Assembly: GCA_021846045.1 (NCBI GenBank)
Contig: JAJZCM010000019.1
Span: 1 to 34,997 of the forward strand
DNA from: a bacterium
GTDB lineage: Bacteria > Elusimicrobiota > Elusimicrobia > UBA1565 > UBA9628
Direction: 5' to 3'
DNA length: 34,997 nucleotides
The notes under the pieces were generated by a model. The model was not told the origin of the DNA, ran no database searches, and saw nothing but the letters and a program-made list of their open reading frames with translations. Shown here piece after piece: positions 1-7,446 of the stretch. Position 1 is the first letter of the stretch. Every line of letters begins with the position of its first letter. The translations under genes and the position numbers were made by a program.

Positions 1-1130
1 AGCGCGACGTGCTTTGACATCTTATACTTGTTGACGACCTTGCCGACGGCTACCCCGATTTCGTTCGCGCCCTTGTTCTTGAGTTCACCCCGCGCGACCA
101 TAGCCTGGATTTTCTGCAACTCCATCTTGGTCGCCTCAAGCAGGGATTGCCGCTTGTGGCCGCGCATCTTGCGAAGCTCTGGATTCAGGCAGACGACCAA
201 GCGCTCACCCGGATAATCGGGGTGCGTGATCTCACAGAGGTTGCGTTTGTCGAACAAATCCATCTGCACGGCTTTGTCTTCGACGAGTTTTTTGATCCCC
301 TGCGGCTTGAGCGCCGCGATCCAGTCCACGCCGTCGATCGTTTTGAGTTCGTCGATCTGCGCCTGGGTGATCATGCTCCGGTCGCCGACGATCGCCATCG
401 TCTTGATGCCGAAATCCTCTTTGACTTTATGGACCTGCGGTATTAAAGTTTTCGGATCGCCCGTGTTCCCCTTGAATACCGAGACGGCGACGGGGCGACC
501 ACGCTCGTCGGTCAACAGTCCCCAATTGACCTGAAGCGTGCCCCTTTTCACATCCCTGCTTTTGCCCAGGGCGGCCAGCGGACAGGTAACGCCCTCAAAA
601 TAGCTCGAGGTCAAGTCGAACAGGACCAAGCCGCCCTTCGTCAAATGTCTGGCGGCGAGTTTTTTCTCGATGCGCGGCTGGCGCTTGAGCAGCCAGTCCA
701 TGGCATCGTAAAGATCATCCTCGTCGGCGTCGGTGATGCCAAGTTCCGTGGGCAATGTCGTCGTGTGCCACCAGCATGTGGTTGAGAGCTTGCTGTCCGG
801 CTCAAGGATGCGGGCGGCGACCATGCCCAAGACTAGGTCGCGCTCGCGCGAGAGCTTCGATGCCAAGAGTCCTTCAAAGCCCAGGCGCGTCATCGCGCGC
901 AAGGCGGCATCAACGTGGCCCTGATGCTGTGAATCCACGATTTCAAAAAGTTCGCGCACGGGCGCCAATTTTTCACCTTGGAGAAGAAGACGCAGCGTCT
1001 CCACTTTGTCTTTGGGCCAGTGGCTCAGGTTGGTCAAGGTTCTGCTCTTGACCTTGCCGTGCTCCCGATAGGACTCGCGCAGGAGGATGGCGGGGGGCGA
1101 ATTTCGATTGGGTATCGTGTGTATGAACAT
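1..1130 (-). CDS. IS1634-family transposase, 3' part cut by window edge
   Basis: Reading the minus strand from the ATG at 1128-1130 gives an open frame of about 376 residues that leaves the window without a stop. The protein resembles IS1634/IS4-type DDE transposases. FDLTSSYFEG carries the first catalytic Asp, followed by a conserved GLLTDERGRPVAVSVFKGN stretch, and IVGDRSM carries the second Asp. The catalytic Glu would lie beyond the left edge. The middle of the protein has the typical charged helical segment (KLAARHLTKGG and neighbours). The upstream 60 bases are very AT-rich and contain TATTAT/TATAGT, a plausible promoter. I could not define terminal inverted repeats because the other end of the element is outside the window. 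Confidence is high for the family and lower for the exact start. Confidence 0.88.
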   Translation of the reverse strand, partial: MFIHTIPNRNSPPAILLRESYREHGKVKSRTLTNLSHWPKDKVETLRLLLQGEKLAPVRELFEIVDSQHQGHVDAALRAMTRLGFEGLLASKLSRERDLVLGMVAARILEPDSKLSTTCWWHTTTLPTELGITDADEDDLYDAMDWLLKRQPRIEKKLAARHLTKGGLVLFDLTSSYFEGVTCPLAALGKSRDVKRGTLQVNWGLLTDERGRPVAVSVFKGNTGDPKTLIPQVHKVKEDFGIKTMAIVGDRSMITQAQIDELKTIDGVDWIAALKPQGIKKLVEDKAVQMDLFDKRNLCEITHPDYPGERLVVCLNPELRKMRGHKRQSLLEATKMELQKIQAMVARGELKNKGANEIGVAVGKVVNKYKMSKHVA

Positions 1131-1472
1131 GCTTACTATAATACGAATAATAAAGCGTATTATAAATATATAAATACGCGTAAAATGTAATTTACATGCC
1201 TGCATCATGCACATAAAAAAGATGAAATCTGCTGGCAGGATATAGGTTTTTAAGAAAAACGGGCGGGAAACTTCAGATTAGAATTTAGTAACGGCGCCAT
1301 GCGCCCCTACAGGGACAGTATGAAGCAAAAAATCCTCCAGCGCAAGGGGCTCGGCTGATTTTTACCGATTTTTTACTTTTTAACGGAGAGGACGATATCC
1401 ATGTCTGATGCCCTCTTCAATCCACTCCTTAAGGCTCATATCCCTCACGGAAATGGCTCTGATCCGGTTTCC
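1131..1472. other. Gene-free stretch between IS element and DUF1460 gene
   Basis: No credible gene lies here. The left part (1131-1195) is AT-rich, with inverted pairs AATACG/CGTATT and ATGTAA/TTACAT, and probably holds the transposase promoter and the end of the IS. Around 1288-1316 there is a GGCGC-CAT-GCGCC hairpin followed by CCCTACAGGGACAG, which looks like a small dispersed repeat. A 19-codon minus-strand frame (1380-1439) with a GAGG before its ATG is too short to call. Confidence 0.5.
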
Positions 1473-2396
1473 TTATTTATTTTGGGTCTTACTTGGTTGA
1501 AGAACCTCGTCCAAATTAATTCCCAAGAGCGGCCATTGGGATTTCTCATAGCGGGCGAAGTATTCCAAGGCGAGAACGTCTTTAACGACGCTGTTAAAAG
1601 CCGCGTGTCGGATATAGGTTTCTCCCCCCTTCTGAATGACAAACACTTGGTGGGAAATTAAAACCGGCTCGCGAGGATTTTCGCCGCGAACGAGATTGGC
1701 AATGGTTCCCGATGGAATATTTTCCAGGCGATCGGCAAAATCCCGAATCGGCAAATAGGGGATGGACGCCTCTTCATCCGGCATCTCTTGGCCTATTTCG
1801 CGCAGATTTTGAAGCAACGCCTCCTTTTCTTGCGGCGTCATCCTTGAAAAACCCTGGATGTCCGACAATTTCTTTTCCTGATACCATTTCTTCTTTGATA
1901 TCCACTTGGAAGCGACCTCGAGATCCGGCCCCGCGACCGTGGCCGTGATATCTTTGATGAACCCGGCGGCAACGTTATTAGGAATCCAGTCAACCGATGG
2001 AAAATGATTCCTCGTTTGATAGGACACCACTCCGCCCTTATAGCGAATGCGCTTGAGAATTTCTTTGGCTTGGTCTAAGTTCTCAGCTAAAGACAAGGCC
2101 ATCGTTTCTTCGACAAAGGTCGTGCAGTCAACCGCGGAAAAAGAGATGAGCGGCTTTCGGTCAAATTCCCCCTGGGGGCCTTCACCCAACGGCCCGAGAT
2201 GATACGGCGTTCCCAAGAAATGCGCGCTAATCTCAATGATCCGGTCCGAGAGCCCCGGAGTCTGTTCATGGATTTTTGAGATAGTCCGGCTGATCTCACG
2301 GGGATTCATCTGATAAAACGGCCTCTTCGAGTTATTCAAAGCGCGGCAATTCCAGCAGAGAAAAAACAGTGGAAAAAACAAAAGCTTTACTCTCAT
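1473..2396 (-). CDS. DUF1460 (N-acetylmuramoyl-L-alanine amidase-like) exported protein
   Basis: This protein of 307 residues has a hydrophobic N-terminus (residues 3-16) that looks like a signal peptide. The motif SAVDCTTFVEETMALS, with Cys91 as the likely nucleophile, identifies the DUF1460 family: NlpC/P60-like papain folds proposed to cut peptidoglycan stem peptides, known in Bacteroidetes and others. NHFPSVDWIPNN and GTIANLVRGEN further support the family. The action would be in the periplasm. I chose the ATG at 2394-2396. A longer frame begins at 2426, but its first ten codons come from a mobile repeat inserted in the leader (2407-2498), so that start is an artefact. A promoter-like TTGATT-17-TAAAGT lies upstream of the repeat. 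The exact substrate is not known. Confidence 0.8.
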   Translation of the reverse strand: MRVKLLFFPLFFLCWNCRALNNSKRPFYQMNPREISRTISKIHEQTPGLSDRIIEISAHFLGTPYHLGPLGEGPQGEFDRKPLISFSAVDCTTFVEETMALSLAENLDQAKEILKRIRYKGGVVSYQTRNHFPSVDWIPNNVAAGFIKDITATVAGPDLEVASKWISKKKWYQEKKLSDIQGFSRMTPQEKEALLQNLREIGQEMPDEEASIPYLPIRDFADRLENIPSGTIANLVRGENPREPVLISHQVFVIQKGGETYIRHAAFNSVVKDVLALEYFARYEKSQWPLLGINLDEVLQPSKTQNK

Positions 2397-2406
2397 ATCT
2401 TTTTCA

Positions 2407-2498
2407 TAACCGCTCAGGTTCGTCATTCCGGCGAAAGCCGGAATCCAAAAGATCGCTACTCTGGACCCCGGCTTGCGCCGGGGTGACGTGAGTAGTTT
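2407..2498. repeat. MITE-like double-hairpin repeat, copy 1, with 10-bp target duplication
   Basis: A 92-bp element holds two hairpins (ATTCCGGC/GCCGGAAT and ACCCCGGC/GCCGGGGT) separated by a short spacer containing GATCGCTACT. It is flanked by a perfect direct repeat ATCTTTTTCA at 2397-2406 and 2499-2508, as expected for a target-site duplication. A near-identical copy in the opposite orientation is at 7322-7414. This copy separates the DUF1460 gene from its likely promoter, so it now forms part of the 5' leader. Confidence 0.85.
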
Positions 2499-2530
2499 AT
2501 CTTTTTCACAAAACCGTATCTCTATTTAGA

Positions 2531-2559
2531 ACTTTAACAGAGTTAAATAAAAAAATCAA
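2531..2559 (-). promoter_or_regulatory. Sigma70-like promoter for DUF1460 gene
   Basis: On the minus strand TTGATT (2554-2559) is followed after 17 bases by TAAAGT (2531-2536). It points at the DUF1460 gene. Before the repeat inserted, the hexamer would have been about 32 bases from the ATG. Confidence 0.45.
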
Positions 2560-2577
2560 GAATGCGTTTTAGCCAAC

Positions 2578-3540
2578 TTAAAAAGGAGTCGAATTATATC
2601 CCATTTTCTTTAGCAGCCAGCCGTAGAAAAACGTCATATAAAGCATGCCGCGCCGGCCGATAAAGGACGAATCAACCCCATACGGGGTTTGATAGGCCAG
2701 CCCGATTTGATACCAGTCCGTCTGGTAGTTAATCTCGTAGCTGGTATAGCCAGCCGTCGCCCCTTGATGTCCATTCGCGCTTTCATTAATCAAGGTCCGG
2801 CTCTCAATGGCGGGAACCACTTGATCCAGAAAGCTGGGCACATTCCAACCGACTACGTCGTGAAGATACAGGAAACTGTATTCAAGAGCCCCGTCAAAGC
2901 GGGCGGAGTTCCCAAAGTCATAAAGTCCGACATACGGAGACAAAGGCTCCGGGCCGCTACTGCCGAAAGGGGTGATGCCCGCAATATCGGTCTGAATGGC
3001 GAAGGGACGAATCCAAGAGACGGGAATATCCCCCATCCCTTTATTAAAAAGCAGATAGCCGTAAAGCGTCATCGGATTTCCCTGACCAGCTTGGGAATAT
3101 CCCATCGGGGTTGTCGCGCGCACGATCGCGGTGGCCATGATTTCATGCGGCGCATTCTCGTAAAACATATATTTTCCTTGAACTCCGAAATACTGAAAGC
3201 CCGTGTGCGCGCCGCCGGGGGTTTGAACGTCCTCATAGTGAGACTCAAGCCGAAGACTGAAAGAATGCGTCAAGCGCTTTTCAAGCGCAATGGGAGTCTG
3301 AAAAAGAGTGGAGCCCCCGTAGCCCGGGCTCAAGGACGGCGCGACGGTAATTTGATTATCAATATCGGCGTCCTTAACCACCAATGGCTCAATGAAAATG
3401 CGCTCGCCCGCCCGCGCCAAATCGCTGTTATAGACTCCGGTCGCCGTGTGAGAGCTTGGATGAACCGCCAGAGAACTCGTGGCGCCGACCGTTTGAGCGG
3501 CGCACAAGCCGCAGAAGGCGATTAGAAAAAACTTCTTCAT
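2578..3540 (-). CDS. Exported protein, probable outer-membrane beta-barrel
   Basis: This protein of 320 residues starts MKKFFLIAFCGLCAAQTVGA, a clear signal peptide. The mature part has many alternating aromatic/hydrophobic segments (for example FQYFGVQGKYMFYE and YTSYEINYQTDWYQIGLAYQ) and ends in Phe, features of outer-membrane barrels. I do not recognise the family. The start overlaps the stop of the upstream AIR-synthase-like gene by four bases (ATGA), so the two are translationally coupled, and it is the last gene of a three-gene operon with a sodium:solute symporter. An outer-membrane porin or sensor serving the transporter's substrate would fit, but that is inference. It could also be a surface protein of the DUF3187/transporter-like kind. 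Confidence 0.7.
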   Translation of the reverse strand: MKKFFLIAFCGLCAAQTVGATSSLAVHPSSHTATGVYNSDLARAGERIFIEPLVVKDADIDNQITVAPSLSPGYGGSTLFQTPIALEKRLTHSFSLRLESHYEDVQTPGGAHTGFQYFGVQGKYMFYENAPHEIMATAIVRATTPMGYSQAGQGNPMTLYGYLLFNKGMGDIPVSWIRPFAIQTDIAGITPFGSSGPEPLSPYVGLYDFGNSARFDGALEYSFLYLHDVVGWNVPSFLDQVVPAIESRTLINESANGHQGATAGYTSYEINYQTDWYQIGLAYQTPYGVDSSFIGRRGMLYMTFFYGWLLKKMGYNSTPF

Positions 3541-4541
3541 AAAAACCGCGCGACCTCATCGCGCGAAAAACGAGGGAACGCCCCGCGTCCCCGCTCGCCT
3601 TTTAATACGACTCCTTTTCCCCGAAAAGCCCGTCCGATTATGGAAGCCGGAATTTTAAGGCGTGAAAGCTTGTTTAGAATTTTCCTCGACGCTTGGGGGC
3701 TTGAAGCAATCAAAAGAGCCCCCGAGGACAAAGATCCCAGAGGGTTTAGGCCATAGAAATTCAACAGCCGCTGCGCGCATTCTAAAATGGAAATTTTCTC
3801 TTTTTCAACGATGATTTGAACCTTGGAGGCCTCAGCCATTTCATAAAGAGCGGATGAGAGCCCGCCCTCGGTGGGGTCGTGCATGGCATGAACGCCGCCC
3901 AACTGATAAGCGGCCAAGGCCTCTTTAACAACCCCAAGGTTTTGAATCAGATTTTCGCATTCTTGAGCAAACCGCGTCCCAAATTTTGAGCGCACTTCGG
4001 ATTTTCTCTCCCGCGCAAGAACGGAAGCCGCCTCCAAAGAAATGCTTTTCGTCAAAACAATCTCATCGCCCGGGCAAACCCCCGAAGTCGTCAAGGCTTT
4101 TTTGCCGAGAACCTCCCCCAACATAATCCCGGTTAGAACCGGGCGCGTGACGGCGGAAGTCACCTCGGTATGTCCCCCAATAGAAGAAACGCCGAAAAGG
4201 CGGCAAGCGCGCTCAACCTCGGAAAAAATTTTTTCAATCATTCTCGGATGGGCGGACGTCTCGGGAAAAAGGGCCGAACAGAGAAACCATCTCGGCTTTG
4301 CCCCACGGGTCGCGATATCGTTGGCATTGACGGCCACCGCATAAAAACCTGCATTGCCCGACAAAAAAGTGACTGGGTCGACCGCCGCCGCGATCATTTT
4401 TCCGCCGACCGACAAAACCGCCGCGTCTTCCCCAACGGCGGGCCCCTGTAAGACCTTGGGATCGGAAACATGGAATTTTTTAAGCATCCGGGACAGAAAT
4501 AAAGGCGGAAGTTTTCCCGCCGGAAAATTAGCGCGGGGCAT
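3537..4541 (-). CDS. AIR synthase-related (PurM/HypE/ThiL-like) protein
   Basis: This 334-residue protein has the PurM-type ATP-binding fold. An N-terminal VGEDAAVL and a following VDPVTF give the metal/ATP-binding Asp residues, VNANDIATRGAKPRWFL is the diagnostic AIRS helix, and GGHTEVT and HDPTEGGLSSALYEMAEA are the Gly-rich segments closest to HypE-type members. The family includes hydrogenase maturation (HypE), thiamine-phosphate kinase and selenophosphate synthetase. None of the usual partners (HypA-F, ThiE) is nearby. Instead the gene sits between an SSS symporter (14-base overlap with that gene's end) and a barrel-like protein (4-base overlap), so a role in activating or dehydrating the transported compound is possible. 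The specific reaction is unknown. Confidence 0.8.
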   Translation of the reverse strand: MPRANFPAGKLPPLFLSRMLKKFHVSDPKVLQGPAVGEDAAVLSVGGKMIAAAVDPVTFLSGNAGFYAVAVNANDIATRGAKPRWFLCSALFPETSAHPRMIEKIFSEVERACRLFGVSSIGGHTEVTSAVTRPVLTGIMLGEVLGKKALTTSGVCPGDEIVLTKSISLEAASVLARERKSEVRSKFGTRFAQECENLIQNLGVVKEALAAYQLGGVHAMHDPTEGGLSSALYEMAEASKVQIIVEKEKISILECAQRLLNFYGLNPLGSLSSGALLIASSPQASRKILNKLSRLKIPASIIGRAFRGKGVVLKGERGRGAFPRFSRDEVARFL

Positions 4542-5916
4542 AAGAGGTTTGCTTTTTAAACATGGAATAAAGGTAGAACGAAGAGGCCGCTAAGAGCCCC
4601 GGATAAATGGGGGCCAATCCCAAGGGCCGCTTAAGAAAAGTCCAAAGAGCCGCCGCCCCGCTTCCGCCAAGCATGATTTTAACGGCGTCTTCCGAGCGGG
4701 GCTTTAAAGAAGGAAAATATCCCAAACACAACGGAAATAAAAGCCCGGCGACCGCGATGGAACTGAGCGTGTACCAAATGTCAACGACCGACGGCAAAAT
4801 CACCGCAACGACCGTCCCCAAAATCAGGCCCGCCACTAGCCCCGATTGAACATGCCGCGTCTCGGAGAGGCCGGGAACCTTGAAGAACTTCCAGACGATG
4901 TCTTTTCCCAGAGTCGAGGCAAACAAAAAGGCCAGAGAGCTAAACGCCGCAAAAATGGCGCCGAGCATCCCGACATAGAAAAATCCTTTCCATAGCGGCG
5001 GAAGAATCCGCGCGGCCAAAGCCGGGTAAGACAGAACCGGGTCTTTTAAATCCGGCAAAATAGCCCGGGCATAGAGCCCAGCCACCGTCGTTATAAAGTC
5101 AAACAATATCCAAAACAGGACGCTGATTAGAATTCCTTTTCTTGCCGTCTCCGGGCTTTTGGCCGCCAAGCATTTTTGATAAAACGTCGGCTCGACTAGG
5201 GTCCAGAGGCCTAAAAACCACCAAGAACCGATATAGCCCAAGCTTTTTCCCCCGCTCCACTCCAAATGCGTTTTGGGGAGATGGGTCCGAAGAAAGGAAA
5301 GCCCGCCCCAAGCGTGGTAGGCGTAGACGGGCAAAACAATGAGACCGCTGTACATCAAGATAAAATGCAAGACATCCGCCCGCACGTCCGAGCGAAATCC
5401 ACCGACAAAAAGAAACGCAGTGGCTGACGCCATCGCGATGAAAAAAGAAGCCCACAAGGAAATCCCAGCCAAGGACTTAACCAAAACCCAGATCATGAGA
5501 ATATAAGGAGCTGGGGAAACGAGCAAAAGCAAAAGAGCCGCCCCAACGCCGGAGGCTTTGGTCCCGTAGAATTTTTCCAAAAGCTCGGGCAAGGTCACCG
5601 CCCCCGAACTCGCAATTTTAGGGGCCAGAAAATACGCGTAAATAAGGGCGAAAAGATAATACGGAAAGCCCAAGACCACCCAGTTGAGTAGGCCGTAGCG
5701 GTAAGAAAACTCCCCCACGCCCAGAACCCCGCCGTACCAACTAGAAACCAAGGCCGCGACGAAAATGGGAAGGCTGAGGCCCCGGCCCGCCAACAAATAG
5801 TCCGCCATCTCGGAATTGTTCTGATTTTTTCGGTAGGACCAAAAGCCCACCGCGAGGTTGGCCGCAAAATAGGCCGCGATGACGGCGTAATCAACAAAAC
5901 CGAGAGAAAATCTCAT
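4528..5916 (-). CDS. Sodium:solute symporter family (SSS) transporter
   Basis: This inner-membrane protein of 462 residues has about 12-13 hydrophobic segments and the SSS signature: an early FVDYAVIAAYFAANLAVGFW helix, DYLLAGRGLSLP, SSWYGGVLGVGEFSYRYGL and GGFRSDVRADVLHF. Members use sodium to drive uptake of sugars, amino acids, nucleosides or carboxylates. The substrate cannot be told from sequence. It is the first gene of an operon with the AIR-synthase-like and barrel-like genes. It is divergent from greA across only 22 bases, where TATTAT/TATAAG lies a few bases before its ATG on this strand, so its mRNA leader must be very short. The length is normal. Confidence 0.85.
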   Translation of the reverse strand: MRFSLGFVDYAVIAAYFAANLAVGFWSYRKNQNNSEMADYLLAGRGLSLPIFVAALVSSWYGGVLGVGEFSYRYGLLNWVVLGFPYYLFALIYAYFLAPKIASSGAVTLPELLEKFYGTKASGVGAALLLLLVSPAPYILMIWVLVKSLAGISLWASFFIAMASATAFLFVGGFRSDVRADVLHFILMYSGLIVLPVYAYHAWGGLSFLRTHLPKTHLEWSGGKSLGYIGSWWFLGLWTLVEPTFYQKCLAAKSPETARKGILISVLFWILFDFITTVAGLYARAILPDLKDPVLSYPALAARILPPLWKGFFYVGMLGAIFAAFSSLAFLFASTLGKDIVWKFFKVPGLSETRHVQSGLVAGLILGTVVAVILPSVVDIWYTLSSIAVAGLLFPLCLGYFPSLKPRSEDAVKIMLGGSGAAALWTFLKRPLGLAPIYPGLLAASSFYLYSMFKKQTSYAPR

Positions 5917-5926
5917 ACTGATTTCT

Positions 5927-5932
5927 TATAAT
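5927..5932 (+). promoter_or_regulatory. -10 box of greA, leaderless spacing
   Basis: TATAAT ends six bases before the greA ATG and there is no Shine-Dalgarno sequence. Transcription should start at or within a base or two of the start codon. The 22-bp gap is shared with the divergent symporter promoter. Confidence 0.6.
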
Positions 5933-5938
5933 ACTAAT

Positions 5939-6409
5939 ATGAAAGAAACATTCCTAACGCGAGCCGGCTATGAGAAACTCGTTGACGAGCTCGAGCCGCT
6001 CAAAAAAATGAAAAATCAGCTGTCTCAAGATATCGCCGAGGCCCGAGAAAAAGGAGATCTCAAGGAAAACGCGGAATATCACAGCGCCAAGGAAAAACTC
6101 GGCGAGGTGATGGGCCGAATCGCGAAAATACAAGACAAGCTCGAAAGCGCGCGAATTATCGACGATTTGGAGGTTCCCAAGGACGTCGTTTCCATCGGCA
6201 ACCGCATCACGATTCAAAATGAATCGGGAGACGAGTCTGTCTACACGCTCGTTGGCGAGGATGAATCCGACCCCGCCGAGGGAAAGATTTCCGTCTATGC
6301 GCCCATCGCGCAAGGCCTTTTGGGTAAAAAAATCGGCGAAACCGTCACCGTAACTCTTCCCGCAGGCCCCCGACGCTTTAAAATCCTTAAATCCGAGCCC
6401 GCTTTATAG
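5939..6409 (+). CDS. greA: Transcription elongation factor GreA
   Basis: At 156 residues this is the normal GreA length. The N-terminal coiled coil (residues 5-75) carries LTRAGYEKLVDELEPLK and the tip segment with acidic residues. DIAEAREKGDLKENAEYHSA is the hallmark of the family and includes the acidic tip that reaches the RNA polymerase active site. The C-terminal FKBP-like domain has YTLVGEDESDPAEGKISVYAP and GLLGKKIGETVTVTLP. It rescues backtracked RNA polymerase by stimulating transcript cleavage. The ATG follows a TATAAT by six bases with no ribosome-binding site, so the mRNA is probably leaderless. The stop codon overlaps the inferred queG start. Confidence 0.96.
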   Translation: MKETFLTRAGYEKLVDELEPLKKMKNQLSQDIAEAREKGDLKENAEYHSAKEKLGEVMGRIAKIQDKLESARIIDDLEVPKDVVSIGNRITIQNESGDESVYTLVGEDESDPAEGKISVYAPIAQGLLGKKIGETVTVTLPAGPRRFKILKSEPAL

Positions 6410-7446
6410 ACGCCGGCAAAATAGCTCAAGCCTTAAAGGAACGCGCGCTTGAAATTGGAGCCGATCGTGTCGGAATTTCTCCCGCCGCGGCATTTCCAGA
6501 GGCGAAATCCTACCAGGAATGGGTCTCAAAATCTTACCACGGGTCCATGGCTTACATGGCGAAAAACCCGAAGACGCGCGCCGACATCCGGCTTTGGTGG
6601 CCACAGGCCCGCTCGGTTCTCATCTGCGCCTTTGATTATTCCGCCAACAAAAAAGCGCCTCTTCCCCAAGGCCATGGCCGCGTCGCGCGCTACGCGGGGG
6701 AAAGAGATTATCACCTCGTTTTAAGAGAAAAGATGGAAACGCTCTCTTTACAACTCAAAACGCTGGAGCCCTCCGCCGATTCAAAGGTCTTTGTCGACAC
6801 CAGCCCCATTCTTGAGAGGCTCTACGGGCATTTTGCGGGCCTTGGCTGGATCGGCAAGAACACGATGCTTTTGTCGGAAAAGGGCTCTTATTTTTTCCTG
6901 TCGGGAATGGCGATGAATCTCGAACTCCCGCCTGACGAGACTGAAACCAATCATTGCGGCAGTTGCCGAAGATGCCTGGAAGCCTGCCCGACCGGCGCTT
7001 TTCCCCAGGAACGAGTCATGGATGCCGGCAAGTGCATTTCTTATTGGACCATCGAACACAAGGGAGAAATTCCTCAAGAGAAACATTCAGGGATGGGGGA
7101 ATGGGTATTTGGATGCGACGTCTGCCAAGAAGTCTGTCCGTTTAACCGCTTTGCCTCTTTCGGACGCACATTTAAAACGCCGGGATACGAGAGCCTTCCG
7201 CTCAAGGAAATCACGCAATGGACAGACAGCGAATTTAAATCCCGTTTTTCAAAGACGGCTCTCGCCCGAACCAAACGCGCAGGCCTCCTAAGAAACGCCC
7301 GCATCGCCCTTAAAAACGCCGTAACTACTCACGTCACCCCGGCGCAAGCCGGGGTCCAGAGTAGCGATCTTCTGGATTCCGGCTTGCGCCGGAATGACGA
7401 ACTTGAGCAGTTACAAAACGCCGAGAAGCTCCCACCATGCGATTAA
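6406..7446 (+). CDS. queG: Epoxyqueuosine reductase QueG, non-canonical start
   Basis: QueG reduces epoxyqueuosine to queuosine in tRNA using cobalamin and two [4Fe-4S] clusters. The ferredoxin-like motifs are plain: CGSCRRCLEACPTGAF and CDVCQEVCPF. The core motifs GLGWIGKNTMLL and SPILERLYGHFAGLGW are also present. The only ordinary in-frame start is the ATG at 6547, but about 46 further residues upstream are clearly QueG N-terminus (IGADRVGISPAAAFPEAKSY, then HGSMAYM). The frame is open from 6391 and holds no ATG, GTG or TTG. I place the start at ATA 6406, which overlaps the greA stop as ATAG, like a mutated ATGA coupling site; ATC 6391 or ATA 6421 are alternatives. The 3' end carries an in-frame 102-bp repeat insertion (7322-7414 plus one 9-bp duplication) that adds 34 codons. 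It overlaps the next gene by 10 bases. Confidence 0.85.
   Translation: MDAGKIAQALKERALEIGADRVGISPAAAFPEAKSYQEWVSKSYHGSMAYMAKNPKTRADIRLWWPQARSVLICAFDYSANKKAPLPQGHGRVARYAGERDYHLVLREKMETLSLQLKTLEPSADSKVFVDTSPILERLYGHFAGLGWIGKNTMLLSEKGSYFFLSGMAMNLELPPDETETNHCGSCRRCLEACPTGAFPQERVMDAGKCISYWTIEHKGEIPQEKHSGMGEWVFGCDVCQEVCPFNRFASFGRTFKTPGYESLPLKEITQWTDSEFKSRFSKTALARTKRAGLLRNARIALKNAVTTHVTPAQAGVQSSDLLDSGLRRNDELEQLQNAEKLPPCD
7322..7414. repeat. MITE-like double-hairpin repeat, copy 2, inside queG
   Basis: This 93-bp element has the same two hairpins as the copy at 2407-2498, in opposite orientation, and matches it along almost its whole length. It is bounded by the direct repeat AAAACGCCG at 7313-7321 and 7415-7423. 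Element plus one duplication is 102 bp, so the queG frame is kept and the original last codons (EKLPPCD) are still read after it. Confidence 0.88.

Noticed and set aside
1380-1439. 19-codon minus-strand frame with GAGG before its ATG
   Set aside because: Too short to support; possibly a remnant, but nothing identifies it.
2397-2426. Upstream ATG at 2426 for the DUF1460 gene
   Set aside because: Its extra codons come from the inserted repeat and would place charged residues before the signal peptide.
2689-3525. Long plus-strand ORF of 278 codons
   Set aside because: It is the complement of the exported barrel-like gene on the minus strand, with no family resemblance, many Arg codons and no ribosome-binding site.
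6373-6410. Frameshift fusion of GreA and QueG to explain the missing queG start
   Set aside because: The queG frame has stops at 6379 and 6388, no proper slippery heptamer is seen after them, and GreA ends at its normal length.
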